Below, in pieces: positions 6,588-12,952 of a DNA stretch of 12,952 bases (position 1 is the stretch's first letter; each line of letters opens with the position of its first letter). The notes below the pieces were generated by a model that had not been told where the DNA came from, did not search any database, and saw only the letters and a list, made by a program, of their open reading frames with translations. The stretch is from positions 1-12,952 of the forward strand of contig JAGBSR010000163.1 in assembly GCA_017631745.1 (NCBI GenBank), read 5' to 3'. The position numbers and the translations under genes are program-made. The DNA is from Clostridia bacterium (GTDB taxonomy: Bacteria > Bacillota > Clostridia > Oscillospirales > Acutalibacteraceae).

Positions 6588-7037
6588 ATGCACCGGAAAT
6601 TAGGCTTTGAAATTCATCGCTCATCAAGGCTTGTCAAACGATATATGGATAATGATGCCACGAAGCTTTATGTCGACAAAATGACAGGCACCCACGGTTG
6701 GGCAATAGGATATTTCTATCATAACAAAGACTGTGATATTTTCCAGAAGGATTTTGAGCAGCAGTTCAATATCCGTCGCTCAACAGCAAGCAACATTCTT
6801 GCTCTTATGGAAAAAAACGGTCTCATAACACGCGAAAGCGTACCCTATGATGCGAGACTTAAAAAAATTACTCTGACCCGCAAGGCTATTGAAATTCATC
6901 ACACAGTTGAAAGCTCTTTTGAAAAGCTTGAAGACACAATGCACGAGGGAATCACTCCCGAAGAGCTTGAGGTGTTTTACAGAGTGCTTGACAAAATTAA
7001 CAGCAATTTAGAAAGGATTGATACGGACAATGATTAA
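6588..7037 (+). CDS. MarR-family transcriptional regulator (controls ABC exporter pair)
   Basis: The product has 149 residues. The winged helix lies mid-protein: FEQQFNIRRSTASNILALME (56-75) contains the recognition helix, followed by KNGLITRE and a wing with YDARLKKITLT (87-97). N- and C-terminal helices should build the dimer. The start is supported by AGGAGG (6577-6582) 5 nt before the ATG. It is only distantly like the MarR encoded divergently at 5774-6214, and the two have different candidate operators, so they are not a recent duplication. Its last 8 bases overlap the start of the first exporter gene. A MarR gene ahead of a heterodimeric ABC exporter is a common drug- or bile-responsive arrangement in Firmicutes; the inducer is not evident. 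Confidence 0.9.
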   Translation: MHRKLGFEIHRSSRLVKRYMDNDATKLYVDKMTGTHGWAIGYFYHNKDCDIFQKDFEQQFNIRRSTASNILALMEKNGLITRESVPYDARLKKITLTRKAIEIHHTVESSFEKLEDTMHEGITPEELEVFYRVLDKINSNLERIDTDND

Positions 7038-8772
7038 ACGGCTCAGTAAATGTATCAGAGAATATAAGCTTCCCTCTATCCTTGCACCCATTTTCATTGC
7101 AATGGAGGTAATTCTAGAGGTTTTCATTCCTAAGATAATGGGTAAGCTTATGGATAACGGCATAGAGAAAGGTGACGTTTCCTATGTTTTGAAAGCAGGT
7201 GTACTTCTTGTAGTGCTGTGCTCGCTGAGTCTTCTCAGCGGCGTTGCTTCGGGTACTGCTGCCGCAAAAGCAAGCTCAGGCTTTGCAAAAAACTTAAGAC
7301 ACGACATGTATCACAATGTGCAGAACTTCTCTTTTGCAAGTATTGATAAATTTTCAACCTCGGGTCTTGTTACAAGACTTACCACCGATGTTACCAATCT
7401 GCAGAACTCATATCAGATGATAATCAGAATAGCCGTGCGCTCGCCTGCAATGCTGATTTTCTCGCTGACAATGGCTCTGAGCATCAATGCAAAAATCAGT
7501 ATGATTTTCCTTTGTGTCATCCCTATTCTCGCACTTGGTCTCGGTCTTATTATTTCCAAGGCTCATCCTATTTTCAAAAGAGTATTCAAAACCTATGACA
7601 AGCTCAATACCGTTGTAAACGAAAACCTCCACGGTATAAGAGTTGTAAAATCCTTTGTAAGAGAAGATGAGGAGAAAAAGAAGTTCAAGGGTGTTTCCGG
7701 CACTATCTTTTCCGACACGAAAAAAGCCGAGGGCTTTTTGGCGTTCAATGCACCTCTTATGCAGTTCAGCTCATACCTTTGCATGCTTCTTATTGCCTGG
7801 TTCGGTGCAAAGCTTATTATCGGCTCAGGCTCTGCTGAAATGACAACGGGCGATCTCTTCTCCGTTATTACCTACACAATGCAGATCCTCTCCACTCTTA
7901 TGATGCTTTCAATGATTTTCGTTATGCTCACTATGTCCAAAGCATCAGGCGAAAGAGTCTGCGAGGTTCTCAATGAGGTCACCGACCTTCATAACCCCGA
8001 AAACCCCGTTAAAGAAGTTAAAGACGGCAGCATCGTCTTTGAAAATGCCGGCTTCAGCTATTCAAAAAGCAAAGACAATCTCTGTCTGAAAAATGTAAAT
8101 CTCTCAATCAAATCAGGTGAAACTGTCGGCATCATCGGCTCAACAGGCTCATCAAAAACTTCATTTGTGCAGCTTATCCCCCGCCTTTATGATGTAACAG
8201 AAGGCTCGGTAAAGGTTGGCGGTGTTGATGTAAGAGATTACGACCTTGACACACTGAGAAATCAGGTTGCAATGGTGCTTCAGAAAAATGTTCTCTTCTC
8301 GGGCACTATAAAGGATAATCTTCGTTGGGGCAATGAAAATGCCACAGAGGAAGAAATGATTGAAGCTTGCAAGCTCGCTCAGGCTCATCCCTTCATCAGT
8401 GAAATGCCCGATGGCTACGACACATATATCGAGCAGGGCGGTACCAATGTATCTGGCGGTCAGAAGCAGAGAATCTGTATTGCCCGTTCACTGCTGAAAA
8501 AGCCGAAGATTCTCATTCTCGACGACTCTACAAGTGCAGTAGACACCAAAACCGATACCCTTATCAGAATGGCCTTCAAGCAGTACATCCCCGAAACCAC
8601 AAAAATAATTATTGCTCAGAGAATCTCATCTATTCAGGATGCAGATAAAATCATCGTTCTCGACGGCGGTGAGGTCAGTGCATTCGGCACTCACGACGAG
8701 CTTATGAAAACAAGCGAAATCTATCAGGAAGTATATAACTCACAGGTGAAAGGAGGCAGTGACGATGAATAA
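7030..8772 (+). CDS. Heterodimeric ABC exporter, subunit with degenerate ATP site
   Basis: This is a 580-residue half-transporter with six membrane helices (about 14-300) and a nucleotide-binding domain (about 333-570). The first site is degenerate: Walker A is GSTGSSKTS (370-378, S375 where Gly is usual), Walker B ILILDD has Asp499 in place of the catalytic Glu, and the switch position is Gln530 instead of His. The signature VSGGQ (474-478) is intact. This is the pattern of TM287, BmrC and LmrC, whose non-hydrolysing site pairs with a catalytic partner, and the partner is encoded next. These exporters expel lipophilic compounds across the cytoplasmic membrane. I chose ATG 7030 rather than the in-frame TTG at 7018, because the purine-rich GAAAGGA directly abuts that TTG. 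From ATG 7030 the gene overlaps the MarR stop by 8 nt, so it is likely translationally coupled. The substrate is unknown. Confidence 0.93.
   Translation: MIKRLSKCIREYKLPSILAPIFIAMEVILEVFIPKIMGKLMDNGIEKGDVSYVLKAGVLLVVLCSLSLLSGVASGTAAAKASSGFAKNLRHDMYHNVQNFSFASIDKFSTSGLVTRLTTDVTNLQNSYQMIIRIAVRSPAMLIFSLTMALSINAKISMIFLCVIPILALGLGLIISKAHPIFKRVFKTYDKLNTVVNENLHGIRVVKSFVREDEEKKKFKGVSGTIFSDTKKAEGFLAFNAPLMQFSSYLCMLLIAWFGAKLIIGSGSAEMTTGDLFSVITYTMQILSTLMMLSMIFVMLTMSKASGERVCEVLNEVTDLHNPENPVKEVKDGSIVFENAGFSYSKSKDNLCLKNVNLSIKSGETVGIIGSTGSSKTSFVQLIPRLYDVTEGSVKVGGVDVRDYDLDTLRNQVAMVLQKNVLFSGTIKDNLRWGNENATEEEMIEACKLAQAHPFISEMPDGYDTYIEQGGTNVSGGQKQRICIARSLLKKPKILILDDSTSAVDTKTDTLIRMAFKQYIPETTKIIIAQRISSIQDADKIIVLDGGEVSAFGTHDELMKTSEIYQEVYNSQVKGGSDDE
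8751..8756 (+). promoter_or_regulatory. Ribosome binding site that sets the start of the second exporter gene
   Basis: AGGAGG lies 8 nt before ATG 8765 but only 2 nt before the in-frame GTG at 8759. The spacing favours the ATG. The site lies inside the 3' end of the preceding subunit gene. Confidence 0.8.
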
Positions 8773-10753
8773 TCATCCCCCGAAGAAACCCGTCAATATG
8801 ACTCCACCACCCCGACCCGGCGGCCCCGGCAGAGGCGCACCAATGAGAATACCCGGGCAGAAAATGGACTTCAAGGTTCTTGCAAGAGTTTTCGGATATG
8901 TAGGTGCAAAATACAAGCTGCTTATGCTGTTGGTTGTCTGCTGTATTTTTGCTTCAAGCATCGCCAATGTTTTCTCGTCGCTTTTCCTCGGCTCACTTAT
9001 TGATGAGCACATAAAGCCTATGCTTGACAGCGGCAGCACAGACTTCGTACCCTTGCTGACAATGCTTCTTAAGATGGCAGGCATTTTCCTTATAGGTATC
9101 GTTTCAACCTATACCTACAACAGGATTATGGTTACTGTATCACAGGGCGTGCTCAAGACTATCCGTGACGATATGTTCACTCATATGCAGTCTTTGCCCA
9201 TTAAATATTTCGATACCAACAGCCACGGCGATATTATGAGCCGTTACACCAATGATATTGATACCCTGCGTCAGATGATAAGCCAGACTATCCCTCAGAT
9301 TATCTCATCGGCTGTTACTATTGTCTCCACTTTTGCTGCTATGATTTCGCTGAGTATTCCTCTTACGGTTGTGGTTGTTGTCTGTATCTTCATTATGATG
9401 ATTTTTACAGGTAAAATTGCAGGCAACTCAGGAAAATTTTTCCTTAAACAGCAGGAATCTCTCGGCGACATCAACGGCTATATCGAAGAAATGATTACAG
9501 GCCAGAAGGTAATCAAGGTTTTCTGCCACGAAACAAAAGCAAAAGAAGGCTTTGACAAAAAAAATGAAGAGCTCTTCCGCAATGCATATTCAGCAAATAA
9601 ATTTGTCAATATGCTCGGACCTATCAACAATAACCTCGGCCATCTTCAGTATGTAATAGTAGCTGTTATAGGCTGTTTCCTTGCAGTTATTACCTCAACG
9701 GGTGCAATACCCGAAAGCGGCATCCTTTCAATTTTTGCCGCATCTCTCGGTACCGTTGCGTCGTTTCTTCAGCTTTCCAAGAGCTTCACAATGCCCGTTA
9801 ATATGATTTCTCAGCAGCTCAACAGTGTGGTTATGGCTATGGCTGGTGCACAAAGAATTTTCGCTCTTCTTGATGAAGAAAAAGAAAAAGACGAGGGCTA
9901 TGTTACTCTTGTCAATGCTAAAATCGACTCTGACGGCAACATCACCGAAACTCCCGAGCATACAGGCATATGGGCGTGGAAACACCCCCATGAAGACGGT
10001 ACAACAACATATACAAAGCTTCAGGGCGAGGTAAGATTTTTCGATGTGGACTTCGGCTATAACGAAGAAAAGATTGTTCTTCACAACATCACACTTTATG
10101 CAGAGCCCGGTCAGAAGGTTGCTTTCGTCGGTGCAACGGGTGCAGGTAAAACAACTATCACAAACCTTATCAACCGCTTCTACGACATTGCAGACGGCAA
10201 AATAAGATACGACGGCATCAACATCAACAAAATCAAAAAAGCTGACCTCCGCCGTTCCCTTGGCATTGTTCTTCAGGACACCAATCTCTTTACAGGTACC
10301 GTTATGGAAAACATCCGCTACGGCAACCTTGATGCAACCGATGAGCAGGTTATTGAAGCGGCAAAGCTTGCCAATGCCCACTCATTTATCAGCCGTCTTC
10401 CGGAGGGCTACAACACAATGCTCACAGGCAACGGTGCAAATCTATCACAAGGTCAGAGGCAGCTTATCTCAATCGCAAGAGCCGCTGTTGCAGACCCGCC
10501 GGTTATGATTCTTGATGAGGCTACATCATCCATCGATACAAGAACAGAGTCTCTTGTGCAAAAAGGTATGGATGCACTTATGCACGGCAGAACTGTTTTC
10601 GTAATTGCTCACCGTCTCTCAACTGTTCGCAATTCAGATGTTATTATGGTGCTCGAGCACGGCGTGATTATTGAGCGCGGTACTCACGAAGACCTCATAG
10701 CTAAAAAAGGCAAGTATTATCAGCTCTACACCGGCGCGTTCGAATTGGAATAA
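8765..10753 (+). CDS. Heterodimeric ABC exporter, catalytic subunit
   Basis: This is a 662-residue half-transporter. It starts with a cytoplasmic tail of about 34 residues rich in Pro, Gly and Arg (PPPRPGGPGRG at 14-24). Six membrane helices follow (about 50-340), then a linker insertion (about 372-420, including GIWAWKHPHEDGTTTY) that I know from Clostridia exporters of this subgroup, and the nucleotide-binding domain. Walker A GATGAGKTT (456-464), Walker B VMILDE with Glu585, and switch His616 are all intact, so this subunit supplies the hydrolysing site. Its own signature is altered to LSQGQ (560-564), which would face the degenerate Walker motifs of the 7030-8772 subunit. That complementary split is the heterodimer rule seen in TM288, BmrD and LmrD. 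It overlaps the preceding gene by 8 nt. Its ATPase domain is closely related to that of the converging gene at 10848-12926. Confidence 0.93.
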   Translation: MNNHPPKKPVNMTPPPRPGGPGRGAPMRIPGQKMDFKVLARVFGYVGAKYKLLMLLVVCCIFASSIANVFSSLFLGSLIDEHIKPMLDSGSTDFVPLLTMLLKMAGIFLIGIVSTYTYNRIMVTVSQGVLKTIRDDMFTHMQSLPIKYFDTNSHGDIMSRYTNDIDTLRQMISQTIPQIISSAVTIVSTFAAMISLSIPLTVVVVVCIFIMMIFTGKIAGNSGKFFLKQQESLGDINGYIEEMITGQKVIKVFCHETKAKEGFDKKNEELFRNAYSANKFVNMLGPINNNLGHLQYVIVAVIGCFLAVITSTGAIPESGILSIFAASLGTVASFLQLSKSFTMPVNMISQQLNSVVMAMAGAQRIFALLDEEKEKDEGYVTLVNAKIDSDGNITETPEHTGIWAWKHPHEDGTTTYTKLQGEVRFFDVDFGYNEEKIVLHNITLYAEPGQKVAFVGATGAGKTTITNLINRFYDIADGKIRYDGININKIKKADLRRSLGIVLQDTNLFTGTVMENIRYGNLDATDEQVIEAAKLANAHSFISRLPEGYNTMLTGNGANLSQGQRQLISIARAAVADPPVMILDEATSSIDTRTESLVQKGMDALMHGRTVFVIAHRLSTVRNSDVIMVLEHGVIIERGTHEDLIAKKGKYYQLYTGAFELE

Positions 10754-10767
10754 TATCAATAAAGCTT

Positions 10768-10796
10768 AAGGCGGGTAGCACTGACTACCCGCCTTT
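10768..10796 (+). terminator. Terminator of the plus-strand exporter operon
   Basis: AAGGCGGGTAG (10768-10778) pairs perfectly over 11 bp with CTACCCGCCTT (10785-10795) around the loop CACTGA, 15 bases after the stop codon. The T-tract is short (TTTGATT), but the stem is strong. Its core resembles the galE terminator. Confidence 0.83.
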
Positions 10797-10803
10797 GATT
10801 ATG

Positions 10804-10839
10804 AAAAAACACATCCCTCATCAGCTGAGGAATGTGTTT
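10804..10839 (-). terminator. Terminator of the minus-strand exporter operon
   Basis: AAACACAT (10807-10814) and CCTCA (10816-10820) pair with TGAGG (10826-10830) and ATGTGTTT (10832-10839), with one C-A mismatch and a 5-nt loop. On the minus strand the stem ends in six T residues (10804-10809 as A on the plus strand). It begins 8 bases past the TAA of the gene at 10848. Confidence 0.85.
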
Positions 10840-10847
10840 ATCTTTAT

Positions 10848-12926
10848 TTATTCCATCTCAAAAGTACCTGTATAAAGCTGGTAGTATTTACCACCCTTGT
10901 CGATAAGGGTCTGATGGTTGCCCTCTTCGATTATTTCACCCTTTTCAAGAACAACGATATTTTCGGAGTTTCTTACAGTTGAAAGACGGTGTGCAATTAC
11001 AAAAACAGTTCTGTCTTCCATAAGTGCATCCATACCCTTTTCAATAAGTCTCTCTGTTCTCGTGTCAACGGATGATGTTGCCTCGTCGAGTATGAGCAAG
11101 GGGGAACCTGCAATGGCAGCACGGGCAATATTGATAAGCTGAGCCTGACCCGTACTGATATTAACTGCATCTGCTCTGATTTCTGTCTCATAGCCGTCGG
11201 GAAGCTTCTCGATAAAGGAGTGAGCATTGGCGAGCTTAGCTGCCTCAATCACTTCCTCATCGGTTGCATCAAGCTTACCGTAACGGATATTATCTGCAAT
11301 AGTACCCGTAAAGAGCTTGGTATCCTGAAGCACCATAGCCATTGAATGTCTGAGGTCGTCTTTTCTGATATCCTTTATGTTGATGCCGTCATAGATGATT
11401 TCACCGCGGTCAATTTCATAGAAGCGGTTGATAAGATTTGTTATAGTTGTCTTACCTGCACCTGTTGAGCCTACGAAAGCAACCTTCTGTCCGCTCTTGG
11501 CATTAACATTGATATTTTTGATTACATCTGTGCCCTCAATATAAGCAAAGGTCACATCCTTAACCTCGATATTACCCTTAAGATCAACATATCTGTGACC
11601 GTCATTTTCGGGTACTTTCCAGGCGTATCTGCCCTCCTCGGCATCTGTTTCTTCGTCTTCACCGAGAGCATTTTTGATAAGTCTTACAAGGGTTGTCTTT
11701 CCCTCATCTGTTTCATTGGGAGTATCGAGGATTTCAAATACTCGCTCTGCACCTGCAAGGGCTGAAACAAGAGAGCTGTAGGTGCTTGCAATAGAAGCAA
11801 TGGGCGATGCATAGCTCTTTGATTTATCGAGATAAGTGATAAGAGTTGCAACACTCATTTCACCGTTTAATACAAGAGTTGCACCAAGAACAACAACAAT
11901 TGCATAGTTGACTCGGGTTATCATTGACATAAGCGGAGCCATAAAGCCGCCTATGATATTGGCTTTTACACCTATTTTGCGGTAATTTTCATTGAGCACA
12001 CTGAACGACTCTTTGGTTTTATCCTCATAGCAGAAAAGCTTTACAACCTTTATACCCTTGATATATTCTTCCGTATAACCGTTAACCTCACCCACGGCTT
12101 TTTGCTGAGCCTTGAAAAGAGGTGAGCACTTTGAAGTGATAACAATAACAACGGTAAACATCAGAATGATTGCAACTGTGATTGTAAGGGTAAGCTTCCA
12201 GGAGAAGATAATCATAATTGTGATTGTCATTACAGCCTGAATAACCGAAGAGATTAGTGTGGGGAAGTTACTGCTGACAAGGTCGCTGACGCGGTTTATG
12301 TCGTTGGTAAATCGGCTCATTATTTCACCGGTTTTTCTCTTGTCAAAGAATTCAAGAGGAAGACCCTGAATATGATTGAAAAGGTCACGGCGCATATTCA
12401 TAAGAGTGTATGAAGATACGTGAAGCATAAGTCTCTGATAAAGCACACCCAGCGCAGCTGAAAGCGCATAACCCGCAACCATTATAATCAGCCACTTGGC
12501 TATGGTTTTCATAGCTTCTTCGCCGTTTGTATCTGTCCCTGAGATTACACCCTCGAGCACATCATAAACAGGAAGCATTGCAAGAGAAGAAAGCACACTG
12601 ACAACGGTTGTGAGCACAACAAGCACTGCCACAACCACAAGCAGCACCTTATATTTTGTTATGTATTTAATGAGTCGCTTTGTTGCCTGTTTTATATCTT
12701 TAGGCTTCTTCTTTTTCTTTTCTTCTTCCTTTTTTTCGCGTTCTTTTCTTTCTTCTTCCGTTTCGTTTTCGGGTATCTTGCTTTTCTTTTCACGAGCAGG
12801 CTTTTTCTTCTTTCTGCCCTTTTTACCCTTTTCTTCGTCTTTAGCTTCTTCAGCTGAAGTTTCTTTTGTCACTTCTTCAGTGAGCTCTAATTCTTTATTT
12901 TCTTCGTTTAAAGGAGTCTTACTCAT
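10848..12926 (-). CDS. ABC exporter half-transporter, catalytic type, with K/E-rich N-terminal extension
   Basis: The 692-residue protein begins with about 80 highly charged residues, mainly Lys and Glu, predicted to be cytoplasmic and disordered or helical. Six membrane helices follow (about 92-380) and then a nucleotide-binding domain. Walker A GSTGAGKTT (486-494), Walker B LLILDE with Glu615 and switch His646 are canonical, but the signature is altered to ISTGQ (590-594), with Ala instead of Arg following (GQAQ). That matches the catalytic partner of a heterodimeric exporter, like the neighbouring gene at 8765-10753. With that gene it shares long stretches such as LDATDE.VIEAAKLANAHSF and VFVIAHRLSTVRNS. 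The start ATG is preceded by AAGGAGTG with about 10 nt spacing and overlaps the upstream gene's stop as ATGA. The linker insertion (about 402-448) is shorter than in its relative. The substrate is unknown. Confidence 0.92.
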   Translation of the reverse strand: MSKTPLNEENKELELTEEVTKETSAEEAKDEEKGKKGRKKKKPAREKKSKIPENETEEERKEREKKEEEKKKKKPKDIKQATKRLIKYITKYKVLLVVVAVLVVLTTVVSVLSSLAMLPVYDVLEGVISGTDTNGEEAMKTIAKWLIIMVAGYALSAALGVLYQRLMLHVSSYTLMNMRRDLFNHIQGLPLEFFDKRKTGEIMSRFTNDINRVSDLVSSNFPTLISSVIQAVMTITIMIIFSWKLTLTITVAIILMFTVVIVITSKCSPLFKAQQKAVGEVNGYTEEYIKGIKVVKLFCYEDKTKESFSVLNENYRKIGVKANIIGGFMAPLMSMITRVNYAIVVVLGATLVLNGEMSVATLITYLDKSKSYASPIASIASTYSSLVSALAGAERVFEILDTPNETDEGKTTLVRLIKNALGEDEETDAEEGRYAWKVPENDGHRYVDLKGNIEVKDVTFAYIEGTDVIKNINVNAKSGQKVAFVGSTGAGKTTITNLINRFYEIDRGEIIYDGINIKDIRKDDLRHSMAMVLQDTKLFTGTIADNIRYGKLDATDEEVIEAAKLANAHSFIEKLPDGYETEIRADAVNISTGQAQLINIARAAIAGSPLLILDEATSSVDTRTERLIEKGMDALMEDRTVFVIAHRLSTVRNSENIVVLEKGEIIEEGNHQTLIDKGGKYYQLYTGTFEME

Positions 12927-12952
12927 TGCGCCAACACTCCTTCCTGCTGAGA
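12923..12952 (-). CDS. C-terminal end of probable partner ABC exporter subunit (partial)
   Basis: On the minus strand the last nine codons before a TGA at 12923-12925 read SQQEGVLAQ, and the TGA overlaps the next gene's ATG as ATGA. The plus-strand exporter subunit at 7030-8772 ends EVYNSQVKGGSDDE, so the 'SQ..G' ending sits at the same place relative to the second gene. Overlap, position and the need of the 10848-12926 subunit for a partner suggest a half-transporter with a degenerate ATP site. Nine codons are far too few to identify a family, so this rests mainly on context. Confidence 0.5.
   Translation of the reverse strand, partial: SQQEGVLAQ

Noticed and set aside
7018..7029. TTG start for the first exporter subunit
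   Set aside because: The purine-rich site directly abuts the TTG, leaving no room for ribosome spacing; ATG 7030 gives a start typical of the family.
8759..8764. GTG start for the second exporter subunit
   Set aside because: AGGAGG ends 2 nt before the GTG but 8 nt before ATG 8765, so the ATG is favoured.
8773..9084. 103-codon open frame on the minus strand
   Set aside because: It is antisense to the Pro/Gly-rich start and first helices of the exporter gene and has no family signal.
9728..10381. 217-codon open frame on the minus strand
   Set aside because: It lies wholly antisense to the ATPase domain of the exporter gene 8765-10753, which has full family motifs. It is Cys/Val-rich with no recognisable domain, which fits a shadow frame.
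12690..12915. Pyrimidine-rich run on the plus strand as a simple-sequence or mobile element
   Set aside because: It is explained by Lys and Glu codons of the exporter's N-terminal extension on the minus strand.
1..12952. CRISPR array, toxin-antitoxin, phage or transposon genes
   Set aside because: No regularly spaced repeats, no small paired genes and no transposase or integrase motifs were found; the long genes are regulators, transporters and one exported protein.

Overview
The window looks like the chromosome of a gut-type Clostridia, probably Oscillospirales/Ruminococcaceae. The evidence is moderate-to-low GC, strong AGGAGG ribosome binding sites, consensus sigma-A promoters, factor-independent terminators and drug-type ABC exporters with Firmicutes-style linkers. 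Genus cannot be fixed from the sequence alone. No rRNA, tRNA, CRISPR array, transposase or phage gene was seen.

Layout. (1) Bases 1-107 are the last 34 codons of a UDP-glucose 4-epimerase (galE) on the plus strand. A 7-bp tandem repeat and a terminator follow. (2) Bases 240-322 are a compact nested palindrome that can fold into a four-way junction; it lies between the galE terminator and the terminator of the next operon. (3) A minus-strand operon covers 6214 down to 379: a MarR regulator, a large secreted and membrane-anchored protein built from two tandem copies of a roughly 390-residue unit, and a fused MacB-type ABC ATPase/permease. Spacings are 22 and 3 nt. (4) A 373-bp divergent regulatory region (6215-6587) carries two good promoters, each with a palindromic operator just downstream. 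(5) A plus-strand operon covers 6588-10753: a second MarR regulator and two half-transporters forming a heterodimeric type IV (LmrCD/BmrCD/TM287-288-like) ABC exporter, each overlapping its upstream gene by 8 nt. (6) Two back-to-back terminators (10768-10839) separate this from a converging minus-strand operon: a third ABC half-transporter (12926-10848) and the last nine codons of its probable upstream partner, joined by an ATGA overlap.

How the genes fit together. The region is an export and stress-resistance cluster with two MarR-controlled operons fired divergently from one control region, and a third exporter pair converging on the second. In the plus-strand pair the catalytic motifs split as in known heterodimers: the first subunit has a degenerate ATP site (Asp for the Walker B Glu, Gln for the switch His) and the second has the intact catalytic residues with an altered C-loop. 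The lone minus-strand subunit has the second type of pattern, which agrees with a partner lying just outside the window.

The least explained parts are the duplicated secreted protein and its coupling to the MacB-like transporter, and the four-way-junction element. These are the best candidates for something not previously described. The exporters and regulators themselves belong to well-known families.
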